From the NCBI GenBank assembly GCA_028015205.1, contig CM051519.1:44739979-44803978 (forward strand): 64,000 bases of DNA, written 5' to 3'. Origin of the DNA: Mytilisepta virgata (taxonomy: Eukaryota > Mollusca > Bivalvia > Mytilida > Mytilidae). Each line of letters begins with the position of its first letter. Within the stretch, counting starts at the first letter, position 1. Below are positions 33,701 to 46,110 of the stretch, one piece after another. The notes beneath the pieces are model-generated. The model saw only the letters and a program-made list of their open reading frames with translations, did not search any database and had not been told where the DNA came from. Both the position numbers and the translations under genes were made by a program.

Positions 33701-35030
33701 TTCAGATTAACATGTCAAATTTTGTTACCGATTTCACAAAACTGTGCAGATTTACTCATAAAACCAGTTCTTGAATAATTTCATTGGAACCCAGAAACAT
33801 CAATATGCAACAGAAAAAACTCGATGAACTGGTTGCGACATCAAAACGCCGCTTTATTGATAATGCGTGAATAATATACAATTATATCCGTATCTATTTA
33901 TATGTCCATTGTATTATGTGGAGGGGGAGGGGTACTTTGAATTTGATAGCAAGTAACATCCAAGTGGAACACATCTCGCAACACGAACTCGCAACCTCGG
34001 TGTTGAAAGGCTAGTGATTTGCAATAAACATGATAAAAGTACAGCGCCGTACAACGTACAACCGTATTTGCATAAAATTTACCAATTATGACTGACAAGG
34101 CACTTTGATCTGAAACCTTATAATAAGAGAATACAGACAATGTTTTATTTGTGTAGAAACTGATAAATAAGTTTGGTACTTTTTATGATAAAACTAAAGA
34201 CTCATTTGTACTGAATAGTACTCAATACACGTATGACTGCATGAAAACGAAACAACTTATAATGCAAAAATTCATTTGGGCATAATGTGTATTAATGTGT
34301 AAGTCGACGTCGATGTAATAGATGCCCTTTATAGTTTTTACAGGAATAATTCTTCCAAATTGTGTATTGCTTCTTCAAACAAATCACCATGGTTCACTTG
34401 TTAAATGGTAAGGTAGTGAAAACTGATAAACGACTGACAGCTTTGTATATTCTGAACAGGATAATCTCTGCGTGGTGACGTTTACACATGGTTAGTTGTA
34501 TGATTTTGATTTACAAATGCCATGCGGTCGCATTTTAAATAGTTACCGCTGTAGTCTTAATAAATAACCGTCTAATTTTTCTGAGTCTGACTTGAAATAT
34601 AAAAAAAACATTTAAAAGCATTCATGAAAAAGCTATTCTCAGTTAAATGATATTTGTACCCTAGATGCCATGTTACATTTAAAATCAAATAATTAAATTA
34701 CACACTTTCAGCATCTGTATAATATGGTTTAAATATTTGTTATTAAGAGTACCAGATTCTGATTATAAAATAATAGTTCTTCAAATGTAAAATTATCGTA
34801 TATTTAAAAACTTAAGTATTAATTTTATTTTTGATATATATAGGTACTAAATAACGCAGTATTTTACCGAAAAAAAATGATTATTTTACGAATTCGATAC
34901 GGAAAAGAATTAAAACCAAACGGTCGTGTCCACGCCTCGGTTCGTTTCAACCTCGTGTATACAAGAACGTTTGATCCCTCACGCTAATTGTCAATCAAAA
35001 TCGTGTAAAAACGGAATAAACGAGTTTATT
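33701..35030. other. Intronic AT-rich sequence, no gene seen
   Basis: Nothing recognisable. Includes a short G-rich run near 33925. Confidence 0.45.
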
Positions 35031-35034
35031 CACA

Positions 35035-35110
35035 CGGTACGTGTTACACGAAACGAACGAAACACGCACACGGAACGAACGAAACACGAGCAAAAAACGA
35101 AGGAAACGCA
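35035..35110 (+). repeat. ACGAACGAAACACG short tandem repeat
   Basis: ACGAACGAAACACG-like words repeat four times with variation. The composition resembles the ACACG blocks of repeat X. Confidence 0.55.
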
Positions 35111-35182
35111 AAACGAACACGAAATAATGGGATTTGAATAGGTCAGTAGCTGTAATGCGTCCGGCCAGATAGAATCCAGATT

Positions 35183-36440
35183 CTAATGTGACGTTGTATC
35201 CATCTGCTCAGTATTCATCGATATCATCGTCAAACTCTGCACAAAAGTCTCGAAACTTGTTGACATTTTGACCTTTTTCAGGCTTCGAGAGGCGATTTGA
35301 AAAGTTAATCTTTTTAGATTGATCTTGTGATGAGAAGAGAATGCAGCTCTCTGTGATGGTGGCGGTTTTTGAGACGATTTTTTGCTTGAAGATGTAGAAG
35401 TCCGTTGTTTAGAAGTTGGCTTTTGTTGATGACTGACACTTGAGGAGAGAGAAGTGTCAGATGTTTCTGAAGAACTGGATGAAGACTGTTTAGGATGAGA
35501 TGTTTTTCCATTTGATTGGTTTGGTTTGGCGACGAGAATCGGAAATTCTGTTCCGTCAGGCCAGTGAAATTCGTATGAACTTGTAGGAGGCGAGTCCGAG
35601 GCAAAGACAATTTTTCGAGCTTCCTGATATGTAATACCTTTTTCTAATTTATTTTTTTTTAATTTGAAGTTCCCTTTTATAACAATCACATTCTTTAGAT
35701 GCTAACATATGTTCCTGAACACAATTACAGCATTTCGGAGTGCGTTCACATCAAAGCTAGAATGCCTTTCATCAGCACATTTGACGCATTTTCATCGTCC
35801 CACGCCAACTACTTTTTCCATGTCCAAACTTCTGGCATTTGAAGTACCGCATAGGATTGGGGACGTATTGGTCAACTTTGATTCTATATGGTTCTATGTA
35901 AATGTGATCAGGAACATTTGGAAGTTCGAATGTAAATAGATAGGTATTCAATTTAAGTATTTTCTTTCCAGATTTTTTGGTAAACCGTTTTAATTTGGTA
36001 ATATATTGCTCATTTAGTTCCGCACAGATTTCTTCTTCGGACATGCCATTGGGATCATTATTTCTGTCCCGGATTATTCCTTGGCTGTAATAGAGTGATC
36101 TGTGTAGAGTTGCAGATATTTCAATGTTCATTATTGACGTCAAGGACAACAGGTTTTTAGACTGTTGTCGTATGCACTCCACCAACAGACTTCCGTTTTT
36201 CAATTTGTTAACCTTTCTAAAAGTTCCTCAACTGACTGGATTGTTTTGAAAGATCAAACTGGGAAATTTTGGTTAAAGGTTTTTCTGAATTTAATAATCA
36301 GTACAATAAATGATGGAAAAGTGTCGGAAGTGATATTTAAAACTTTATTTGGAATGGCATCTTCATCACTGCCATTGTCTATTTTTTTATATGTCGAACT
36401 CGGTTGGTTTATTTTGGAAATCCATGGTGATTTGTAATGG
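35183..36440 (-). pseudogene. I/Jockey-like LINE ORF1 remnant
   Basis: Read from right to left. An N-terminal part near 36300 has FPSFIVLI...FRKTFNQNFPV. The middle block (36203-35772) has GSLLVECIRQQSKNLLSL, YSQGIIRDR, MSEEEICAELN, NTYLFTFELPNVPDHI and DQYVPNPMRYFKCQKFGHG, the lead into a gag-type CCHC knuckle. After a frame break the final block (35689-35183) has KLEKGITYQEARKIV and a serine-rich tail. This order is the standard ORF1 layout of many I/Jockey-group LINEs (Nimb type is likely). The second and third knuckles are lost and stops are present. No ORF2 follows, so the copy is 3'-incomplete or rearranged. Confidence 0.8.
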
Positions 36441-36790
36441 TTCATTGTCCGTGCTCCTTGCCCACCTCGGAGCAGCACCAACATGATGTATGCTTGCCGC
36501 ACGCGCGACAAGCACCAGGGATACAGTGACAGTATACACGCATAGAGTACCTTTTGGGGCGCAGGCCTTGTGCCAGGGGTTGCCCGGCAAGACAACCATC
36601 CAAAGCAACATCTACACCATTGACCCATGAGCCGCCGCCTTCTTGAACCGAACCTATGCAAGTGGTACTATGGTCGTACATGTTGGTAACAGGTCAAGTT
36701 CAAGGGCTTAGCGCGAACAGCCGACTGATCGAGACGGGGCCCATCCGCTACCCGTTTCAGATAAAGTAAGGGCAAAGTGACGTGTTTCAG
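36441..36790 (-). mobile_element. Probable 5' region of the I/Jockey-like LINE
   Basis: A G+C-rich island directly upstream of the ORF1 remnant, unlike the surrounding AT-rich DNA. No conserved coding frame. Its position fits a LINE 5' untranslated region/promoter, but no second copy in the window confirms the boundary. Confidence 0.4.
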
Positions 36791-36824
36791 TCACAAGGAT
36801 CCGGTTCTATATCCTTTCTATCTT

Positions 36825-37160
36825 ATTTTGAGCCTGTTGAGGTTTCTGACCCATAAGCCAACACCAATCCGCTAGGATTTCAGAAGTTAGAGAAAAAGTT
36901 TTGAGAAAAAAAACATATTTTAAATATTATTAAAGGACTGATGTGACCAGCCGATTAACCGAACCGGGTCCATTCGGTGTCCCGTCTAGGTAAAGGTTGT
37001 GTCCCAGATGGTGGTCGGAACCGTTTGTCCGGCCATTCTCTATTACCGACACGGGTTTGCGACAAACTGCAAACATGTCGCCTCTTCAGGGGCATCTTAC
37101 GCTAAGCCGAGGAGCTGTGGGCCTATTCTATTTGTGTCCCCGTTACCCACACGGAAGCAG
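36825..37160 (+). repeat. Dispersed repeat R, copy 2
   Basis: Matches 17440-17735 block by block in the same orientation (CATAAGCCAACACCAATCC; TGACCAGCCGATTA; CGACACGGGTTTGCGACA; CTTACGC-AAGCCGA). It is longer and better preserved than copy 1. Confidence 0.72.
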
Positions 37161-37615
37161 ATTAAGTCCACGTATACTTTCAAAACTTAATAAATTATCA
37201 ACTAAATTAGTCAATCAGTCATTGTCAATAATATGCCTCCCAATTAATTAATTAAAATTGGGTGTTTATTATTGAAAATATTCGCCATACACTAAATATA
37301 TATACAATACTTACATGCATTACGGCCCTAACAAATTACAAAAAACCTAGAATCAATATCATTGAAATTCTTAATCATTTGTTGCAATTTAGGTCGAATG
37401 AATTGATATGGGCAATATTCGTGGATTGCAAACCTCAAGAATTTCATCTTTCAAAGTGCACGGTAAAAGAATCGTCCTAACAAAATTCCATTCTTTAATT
37501 CATTCCAAAATTTAAGAAAAATACTTTAAAATAATGTTTAATAATTCGACACCAAAAATAAATTCCTGAAAAAAATAAGAATTACTATATGGATCACTTA
37601 AAACATCATCCTCAA
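37161..37615. other. Intronic AT-rich sequence, no gene seen
   Basis: No recognised exon, RNA or repeat. Confidence 0.45.
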
Positions 37616-37619
37616 GCAG

Positions 37620-38625
37620 ACATTTGAAACAGAAATTATGACCGTTCCAAGTTAACTTAGACCAGAGATTATGACTGGTCCGTTTGGTCATAATCTCAGC
37701 ATAAAATTAAATTGAGGACAGAAATGGTCCTAATGACTGTCCTTAGGACCACTAACAGAACCGCGTGTGGTTTCGTCCTTAGGACGGGGCATGCGCACTA
37801 AGTTTGTGCTGATGACCGTTTTCGTCCTTATGACCAAATCCGTCTCTGATATAGGACGGCGCATGCGTAGTTTAAATTCTTTAAATCAAAACAATTAATT
37901 TGCTTCCAAGACGTTCAGCTGATTTTGTTAAAATGTTTCATGTTAATTAAAATACGCAGACTATCACAAAATTATTCGTATTTTAGTATATATAATTTTT
38001 AAGTAATTTTTTTTAACTGTAATCTTTATCATTTTTTTCAATATTTTTATTTATCACACCTTATCCTACTTAGGGGATATGAAATTGCATTTAAAAGAAT
38101 ATATTTATTTATTTATTTATTTTCTTAAAACAATTCTCTGCGAATAACCGTAATACTTGTTAGATAAAAGAAATTCAATTTCACAGTGGAAAAAACATGA
38201 TGATACGTATAGTTAAATTGAGCCATATCAAGAGTGCAACATTAGACTTTAAAAGATATTTTGATTGTACCTGAAGTGTTTTTTAAAGTCAAAATACAGT
38301 ATTGACTTGAAATAAAATTTTACATATACTTTTTATTTTATTTTATATTTCAAAACTTATAATTTATATTTCCTTTAAATAGTATCATCAAGAATTCATA
38401 TTATTTATTTCATTGGAAAATAGGAATAACTTTGTGTACATTAGAACTTACTGAAATTGAAACCAAACATATCAATATAAATATTTTATAATTTTTGCAC
38501 GGAATATTATTTACTCATTATAACATGATCACCCAATAATAATAAAATAACATTTTATTTATCCCCGGGTAATCGTTTTTCGTCCTATGACCGTCCTAGG
38601 TCGGCGCATGCGCATTTAGCAGAGA
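37620..38625. repeat. Possible non-coding mobile element with GGACGGCGCATGCGCA motifs
   Basis: The words GTCCTTAGGAC, GGACGG and the palindrome-like GCGCATGCGC appear at 37770-37800, 37850-37870 and again near 38585-38615, framing an AT-rich interior. Repeated GTCCTAAGGAC/GACCG words on both sides suggest the ends of one small element, but I could not align clean terminal repeats. Confidence 0.35.
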
Positions 38626-41120
38626 CAATTATTATTCAAATATATGGTTTTGTCACGAGAACAGCTCGTGCGCAGTTGAAGAAATCGGACCAGAAATATA
38701 TATTTCTTCAAATTTCAACCCATAAATTGTACTCAAGGCCGAAATTGTTAAACGTGGAAACAATAACAGAGCTAAAAGGACAAATGCTATGCTTATGTAG
38801 TTGTCATATCTTAATGTGTTTTACATGTGCACGAGGCATAAACTACAAATTAGAATAAAAATAGTCATAACGGCCTCATCAAATAAACTGAGAAAAAAAA
38901 ACTGTTCAGCGAACATGTATCCTTGTAAGCCTATAAACTTTTCAAGTATTTACCTATACATTGGTCCAGTATTTACCTTTTTACTAAATTAATCATTTAA
39001 AGCAGGAATCATAGGCAAACAAATGAAAAGAAACACCACGAACGGTGTTGGCACTTCATTTTGTTCTCAGATAGTTAAACGTAATATCTGTGCTTGCAGT
39101 TCCAAATAACTTGCAGTAGGGTTTTTGGTCTTAAAAAATAAAAATGAAGCGTGGACTCAGATAGTTTAAAAATGTCCAGATAAAAAACATCAGCACAGGA
39201 AAAAACAAACATTAAACGATAGAATATGTAAAACTGCACATTTTAAAAATTGCATTACTTGTATCGGATTTTATACTACTTTCGTCATCTTATCAAAAGA
39301 TATAATTTTGGCTGATCAAATACGTGTATGAAAAAATAAATTGTGAACGTATGTTAAATATGCGGTCTCTCAGATGAATAAAATAAAGTTAACTTTTATT
39401 TCCATGACTAAATTGGGTCAAAATAGACACAATAAAACTTATGTTACGAAACTTTAACGAAAGTGCCATAAGCTATATAAAGAATTCTTATTGTGATTCT
39501 TTTTTCTGTCGCCCTGTCAACAGACCATGCAGGAGATTTTTCAAATTAAAATTTCACCTAAAGCTATTTCTTCAACGTAGAGAAATAAATATGAAAAAAA
39601 AACCAAGAAGCACAAAATCAATTTACTTAATTGAATTCTACTGAAACAGAAATTTAATAAATAACATGTTTTTTTTTCTTCGGAGGAAGTTGTAAAGAAA
39701 ACTGTAATCAATTACATGGTTATTGACATTTTCGGATAGTATATTACTAATCCATTTCCAAATTATTTCATCGTTGGATATATCTATAATGAAATCGGAT
39801 ACTGATTTCTACCACATCATTCAGTTTTCCGAAATAACCCTAGGCACTGACGTAGATATATTGACAACCATTGAAACTTACAACATGTATTTATTACAAA
39901 ACTAAAAGAGTTTCTTCAACTTGCCTTATCTTACGTAAAAGTAACAAATAATTTAGATATAATCAGGGTATGGGAAAATTCTAATTTTATGTGAATGTAT
40001 CATAAACATCAATATTTTGGAAAAAGATTAATGTTTCACAATGAGAATAATAAAACGCATATACAACATTTCAATGTGAAAAATCAAATTTATTAAACTA
40101 TACAACAAACAGTTAACGGTAATTTAAAACTTGGTAGATGGATCTATTAATTTCATAAAGTACTATCTGCACAAAGTTTCATTCATTTAAAATATTTATC
40201 AATAAAAGAATGTAAAGTATTGGTCAAAATTCGAATAAAATAGCTTTCTGCAATATATCAATGTTGAGCACTGAATATGCACATTTCGGATTTTTTTCTC
40301 ACAAAGTTCAATATGTGGTTAGGGGAAATATGGAAAATAATGACACAAAGGCAGATTCTAATACAAAATAACCGAAAGATTAAAAAAGACTACGGTCAAG
40401 TTTCACAAATATTCGTACCACTATTTATGATTTGATTTCCGGTTATCCGTGTCAAAGGTTCTCAGTTGATGACATGAAATCGTAATCACAGTGATGAATT
40501 TCCAGGCTAGCAGTTACTCATTTCAATTACAATTTGCATGAAGCTCTGCACATACAACTATAAACTCTGTGTATTATATACAATTATTTGTCATGTATAG
40601 TGCTACTAGTCCGTGGTTTTTCATTAACAACAAAAGTTAGGGTATTGAGACAATAAAATTTTCAAAGTTCAAAGAATGTTTGGGAAAACTAGACTACCTT
40701 TAAGACAGGCAAACGTAAGTGTCCAAAATGTTTACAACAATAAATTTAAGTACCAAATTTAATTAATGTAATGTACATGTGTAATCAATGTAATAAGTAC
40801 ATTTTTTTAAATAAATATATAATTATGTCATTCACAGTCATTTATTAATTTTGAACTGGTAACATATATTTGTTTTGTGAACATGGCTAAGGCTAGTTAG
40901 TGCAAACTTCGAGTCTTTAATCTTTTACTTATCAATCTTGTTTTTTAATTTTCATTTATAATTTAAATTTACTTATTTTGTCATATGTATATTTAGTTTA
41001 TTTGACATTTGCCATACCAAATCTCACACACACTTTGTCTGATGTCATTTAGATTTTTTTTTAATATGGGGAATTTTAACATCTGAGGTAATTTCTTAAA
41101 AAGATGACAAAAAAAACATT
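38626..41120. other. Intronic AT-rich sequence, no gene seen
   Basis: No recognised exon, RNA or repeat. Short open frames at 38676, 39441 and 39723 show no family motif. Confidence 0.45.
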
Positions 41121-41123
41121 TAC

Positions 41124-41409
41124 CATCGTAGTAAAGAGTGGTGTTATCCGAAGTATTTATTACATTTCCTGTTATGTCTCGCTTTTCATACATTGAACAT
41201 AACTTTTCACTCCAGTTATAAACTACAAAGGAACACTTCGTTGATTGTCCACATAATCCAATGCAGTCTATAAGTTTAGTCTCTACTTCTTTAAGCGGTG
41301 TTGCTGAAAATATTTTGTTGTTCAAAGTCGAACATTTACGAAAATTTGACAATATCACTTCGTAGCATACACAACAAGGGAAAATTATAACGTACACGAG
41401 GCACCTCAT
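41124..41409 (-). CDS. PAN/C-type lectin gene, exon 1 (signal peptide + PAN/apple domain)
   Basis: The ATG at 41409 starts MRCLVYVIIFPCCVCYEV, a short basic start and hydrophobic core typical of a secretion signal. A PAN/apple-like domain follows: FRKCSTL, DCIGLCGQSTKCSFVVYN and KLCSMYEK, with about five cysteines in the usual spacing. The exon ends YYD/G at the donor GATG/GTAAAT in phase 1 (286 coding bases), which fits the phase-1 acceptor of lectin exon 2. PAN domains bind protein or carbohydrate. With the lectin exons the product would be a secreted ~235-residue recognition protein, plausibly immune or mucus-related. The 18.6-kb intron means linkage to exon 2 is inferred, not seen. Confidence 0.7.
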
Positions 41410-41450
41410 GATACTGTTTCCATTAGCACTGTACCATAGGCATCTTTGCA

Positions 41451-41500
41451 ATATATATATCAACTTTTTCAAAGATTGATCGCGATAACAGACGACCAAT
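41451..41500 (-). promoter_or_regulatory. Possible core promoter of the PAN/lectin gene
   Basis: On the minus strand an ATTGG (inverted CCAAT, 41496-41500) is followed ~36 bases downstream by TATATATAT (41451-41460), about 42 bases upstream of the ATG at 41409. A start site near 41425 would leave a very short leader. TATA-like words are common in AT-rich DNA, so this is only suggestive. Confidence 0.35.
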
Positions 41501-43100
41501 CAATTTAAATATTTATCTGACATTAGCTAATGAAAGTGTTGTAAACATTTACTTATTATTTTCCATACTATTTAGAAAGAATACGACTTGGTTCATTTAT
41601 CACACAAAACATCGTTTTCCCTATAAGGCTTGACAACGTTCAAAGTCAACGTTAAACCAAGCAGCAATAATTAATATAACTACGAATGGGAATTTGAAGC
41701 AATTATAAATTTGCATTTACTATTTATGAAAAACTAATCAACCAAATTAACTTACTGCAGGAAATAAAAGTTGAAAAATAAATTCATTGTGTGGAATAAT
41801 GTACCATATACTTGCTGTTGTGAAAATAATCGAAATCATTAAAATCAATCAATTAAAATTAATAACAGAAATAAGCAGAGGATTTTAAAATTGTGTCTTT
41901 CTATGACTGCCCGTTTAATCATTTTAATAACAAAAAAATCCTTTGGAAACATGAGCTAGCACTGTAACCTCATACATGTTCTGGTTACATACATTTACTA
42001 ATACTTTCATTTAAAAGAACATGTTTGCTAATATTTCTATACCTGCTTAAAACTCATACTATTCTCGTATTTTTCTTTATTGTAATTTTTTAAGGAGTGA
42101 TTTGAATATTTAGTTTTTAACCTTATCTTTACTCTAAACACTAATAGCAAGTCGTTTAGTTTTTTAAAGGTGTATCTGGACTAATTTTACAAAATGTTTA
42201 TTTTTGCTCCTGGATTTGTTTCTGCTGATTGACTGAAGTCCATAAGAGTGTCACCAGTCCCTTTGATAGTGTGTCGGTACTACCGTGAAATGAACAATCA
42301 ATGTAATAAAAAACGGTGAAATTTGATATATCTAACAAATCAAAACAACTCTAAAAGTTGGTACTCGTTTCTTTGCTCATGTCAACTTTTGATACATTTC
42401 GTACTGTCAAGTTCATTTGGCAATAAAATAACAAGGACTAACAAAAAAAATTACTGTACATTAACCACCGGAAAAAACACAAAGTACAAGACTGGAAGAA
42501 CGGGTGGTGAACATAGTTTCATGTTTAAAAACATTGATTAAACCCTAATACAAGAGCAATGTCAGTAAAAACAAGGAGAAGACAAGAGAAAGAACTAAAA
42601 AAATTCTGCATGACTAATTCAAATAGTACCGCAATTAATATATATGTAACATACATATAACAGACTATAAACTATGGAAATAACATTATTATATACACTT
42701 CAAACACAGCTAACAAAATAATTTTAACAATATATTATTCTGTTGATAAGTAAAGCATAGACTTCAAACATTATGGAGCAACAATTGTATTTTCAGTAGA
42801 TGTTACGCATTCTAATCTGTACTCGTAAAACTTAGCTCAGACTAGGGTAACACACGCATGATGATATTGACTCTCGTCGAAATCATTCTACTTATGGATG
42901 ATTATGGTCAATAATTATTCTATCAAAGTGTGCTTTTTCATAATAATGCAATTGTCCTTAAGTCCTTTTGTCTGTACGAGATGTGAAACCACGACATTTT
43001 GAATTTATTATTTCAGTATACATGTACATGTACCTCTTTTCACACAGTTTTGGTACTCATCATATCACACAAGGCCAGATATTTTATAATATAATTTTTG
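41501..43100. other. Intergenic AT-rich sequence, no gene seen
   Basis: Upstream of the lectin gene start. Nothing recognisable. Confidence 0.45.
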
Positions 43101-43109
43101 CCATTAAAT

Positions 43110-43350
43110 TTCAATTTTGACTGCAACTGTAAAAGAAAGGTTGGCGGTTGGGTAAGGTCTAATAAATTAGCCTTCTCTGGCGACCATTAGCCTTAATCTT
43201 TTTTCGAAATATACAGAAGGTGTGTTTAGCGTGCAGTGAGTGTGGTATCCTCCAAACAGGTTACCCACTATTGTCCGCGATAATACATGAAAATCCCCAA
43301 ACGACAGGATCTTCCCTATCCGCCACCTGGCGGACAACACAGGTACCTAG
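43110..43350 (+). repeat. Dispersed repeat S, copy 2
   Basis: Matches 18235-18520 (GACTGCAACTGTAAAAG, TTTAGCGTGCAGTGAGTGTGG, ACCCACTATTGTCCGCGAT, ATCCGCCACCTGG, ACAGGTACCTAG). Lacks the GATTGATTG start. Confidence 0.72.
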
Positions 43351-43523
43351 TAGAAACAAAGGACATAATTTCAAGTCTTGTTTAAATATTCTTGCATGTT
43401 TCATACTTAGATTTGATTTTTCCATGGAATTTTCACATCACCACTGGATAATGGCTAACCCCTAAATGACATTGATTCTGATGAATAAACGAGGTTGGAA
43501 CATTAAAATGTTACATTCACGTT

Positions 43524-44215
43524 TTGGGAATTTCTTACATCTCATCTATCCCAATAAGCTCGAAAGTAAGGATACAACAGACCAAGTCTGCATCTTATCT
43601 TGACCTTCACCTCGAAATTGACACCAGAGGAAGGTTGAATACAAAACTTTACGAGAAACGGGATGACTTTGACTTTCCAATCGTCAACTTCCCATTTTTA
43701 GCGGCAATATTCCAGAAGCACCGTCGTATGGAGTATATATTTCACAACTCCAGTTATTCCAGAGCTTGTGGCATATACATTGACTTCCTGGACAGAGCCC
43801 GGCTTCTGACAGAAAAGTTGCTCAGACAGGGGTACGTTGCTCCTAAGCTGAAGTCATCCTTATTAAAGTTTTATGGGTGTCATCATGACATGATTGACAG
43901 GTATGAAAAAACCGTTTCCCAAATGATAATGGACCTGTTCCATTGATATTATCCGTTCCTCACATCGGATTTGACATGGACAACATGGCGTCTGTCCTGC
44001 AGAAAGCAGAGACTGCTTACTCTTTCGGAGCACCTGAGTCAAACCCGGTTTTTTGGTAGGGTCCATGTTGTTCATATGTTTTTAGTTTTTAATTGTAGTG
44101 CATGTATTGTTTTGGTCTTGTCTTCGTTGTTCTCTGGAGTTTGTCAGTTGTTACGATTTTTCTCTTCTTCGAATATCCCTTTGGTATTTCTTGACTTTAC
44201 TTACAAATAAAAAAC
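43524..44215 (+). pseudogene. Penelope-like element, RT C-terminal end and tail
   Basis: The frame encodes SASYLDLHLEIDTRGRLNTK, LYEKRDDFDFPIVNFPFL, SYSRACGIYIDFLDRA, LTEKLLRQGYVAPKLKSS and KFYGCHHDMIDRYEK. This is the thumb region following the Y-x-D-D motif of a mussel-type Penelope-like RT. The first part of RT is missing. After the stop (43946) the 44040-44210 tail matches, inverted, the tail at 58740-58930. A frame slip around NIFQKHR replaces the expected sequence. The family name is by motif memory; fragments at 54.6, 58.1 and 51.6 kb belong to the same family. Confidence 0.65.
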
Positions 44216-44955
44216 CTAAGGAACAGGAATGTCAGACAGATCTTGCATAGATTATAATATTGCACGATGTGAATTTCAGGCAACTGATGAAATAAATTAC
44301 ACTCAATATTAAACGCGCGTTACGATGAAGTTCCGTCGAATTTTTGACATTTTCAAGTACAACATCTTGAAAAAAGTAAAAAGTACTTCTACATTTCTCT
44401 CCTCTCTACATTGAATTTCTAGAGAATAGGACGAAGTATTTATGCTTGCTATTTTAATGATTAATTTGAATTACGAAATATAGACTAAATTAACCATTGA
44501 TTTCATGGTAAATAATCCGATTTTACTGTCAGACATCCTATGTACTTCAAATAATTTTAATATCATTTTCAAAAAGCAAACAGAACCATATTGGTTTGTA
44601 AATAGTTTGATACTAAATAATTAAATAATACTTTCCACCTTTACTTTATTGGTGAAAAGATACTATTTCTTTGTGTTATGACTACAAATGTGCTTGTGTT
44701 TCTATTGTCATTTCTCATTTTTATATCGTCTGCAGCGAATGTCGCGAAAGGCGAGATGAAGATATTACATTCCAGCAATGTAAACTTTTAAAACCCTAAT
44801 AACTTTGTAGACATAATACATACACCTACATTTAAGTTCTTTGGCCCACATATGCATTATGATATAATCTTTGCAGCAGTATACTTGTCTTGTTACTTTG
44901 ACCTCATGAACATGGTTCATTGACTTCATAAACATTTGTAAATATTCGTGTTAAG
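44216..44955. other. AT-rich sequence, no gene seen
   Basis: No recognised exon, RNA or repeat before the tandem array that starts near 44960. Confidence 0.45.
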
Positions 44956-44959
44956 TTTC

Positions 44960-46110
44960 GTCATTAAGGTCATTTTTCAGCAACTGTAATACCTAGGTCC
45001 ACCATTTTTGGTCTAAAGAGAGTTCTTAGTGAGTACATGTCAGTCTGACACCTGTCTCAGGACCTTAACCTCCATTTCATGCTTGAGTGACTTGCATCAC
45101 ATTTTCATAATCAAGTCCATGTCTCAGCAATTGTAATACCTAGAGCCACCGTATTTTCGTCTATAGATAGTTCTTAATGGATACATTCCAGTCTGACACA
45201 TCATTCGGGACCTTGACCTCAATTTCACGCTGGAGTGACTTCCATCACATTTTATGATTAAGTCCCTTCCTCCGCAACTGTAATACCCAGACCCACCATA
45301 TTTGGTCTAAATGTAGATCTTGGTGGATACAGGCTAATCTGACATCTATCGACCCACATTGACCTCAGTTTTATGCTTGAGTGACTTGTGTTACATTTTC
45401 GAGATTAAGTCCATTTCTACACAACTACAATACCTAGACACAGTATATTTGGTTTTTAGAAAGTTCCTGTGTCCATGCCAGTCTGACACTTGTCTACCGA
45501 TCTTGGTCCGATTACAGGCTTGAATAATTTGCATTGTTTTTGCTTTTAAATCCATATCACGGCATCTGATATATCTAGACCTTCCATATTTAGCCTATAG
45601 ATAATTCGTGTTGTTTACATGACGGTCTGACATGTGTTGACCTATCTTGACATCAATTTCATGCTCGAGTGACTGGCGTTATATTTTCGAGAACCACTAT
45701 ATTAGGTGTATAGATAGTTCCTGTTAGGTACATGCCAGTGTGACACCTGATGACTGACCTTGACTTCAGTTTCATGATTGTGTGACTTGTTACATTTCTT
45801 ATATTAAGTCCATTTCTTGGCAACTGTAATACAAAGACCCACTATATTTGGTCTATAGATAGTTGGGTAAATGCCAATCTGACAACTATCACTCAACCTC
45901 GACCTGATTTCATGCTTGAATGACTTGCATCACATTTTCAAACTGAAGTCCACATCTCAGCAAATGTAATCTGTAGACCCATCAAGACCAAGTTTGGTCT
46001 ATACATGTTTTTGGTGGGTTCGTACAGAGACATGTTAGCTGACCTTATACACAATTTAAGGCTTGAGTGACTTGCATCAAAGGTCGCATAACTATTTCTG
46101 TTCATGTATT
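44960..46110 (+). repeat. Tandem repeat array, period ~145 bp, about 8 units
   Basis: The word CTGTAATACCTAGACCCACCATATTTGGT recurs in diverged form at about 44987, 45131, 45279, 45424, 45567, 45826 and 45965, each followed by ATAGATAGTTC, CAGTCTGACA, and TTCATGCTTGAGTGACTTGCATCACATTTTC-like blocks. Units differ by substitutions and small indels, so it is an old array. No coding frame. Confidence 0.85.

Noticed and set aside
36387..36681. Overlapping minus-strand open frames in the G+C-rich island
   Set aside because: Open frames are expected by chance in G+C-rich DNA; no motif and no conserved second copy.
41451..41460. TATATATAT taken as firm proof of a promoter
   Set aside because: Such words are frequent in this AT-rich DNA; kept only as a low-confidence regulatory feature because of its position next to the signal-peptide ATG.
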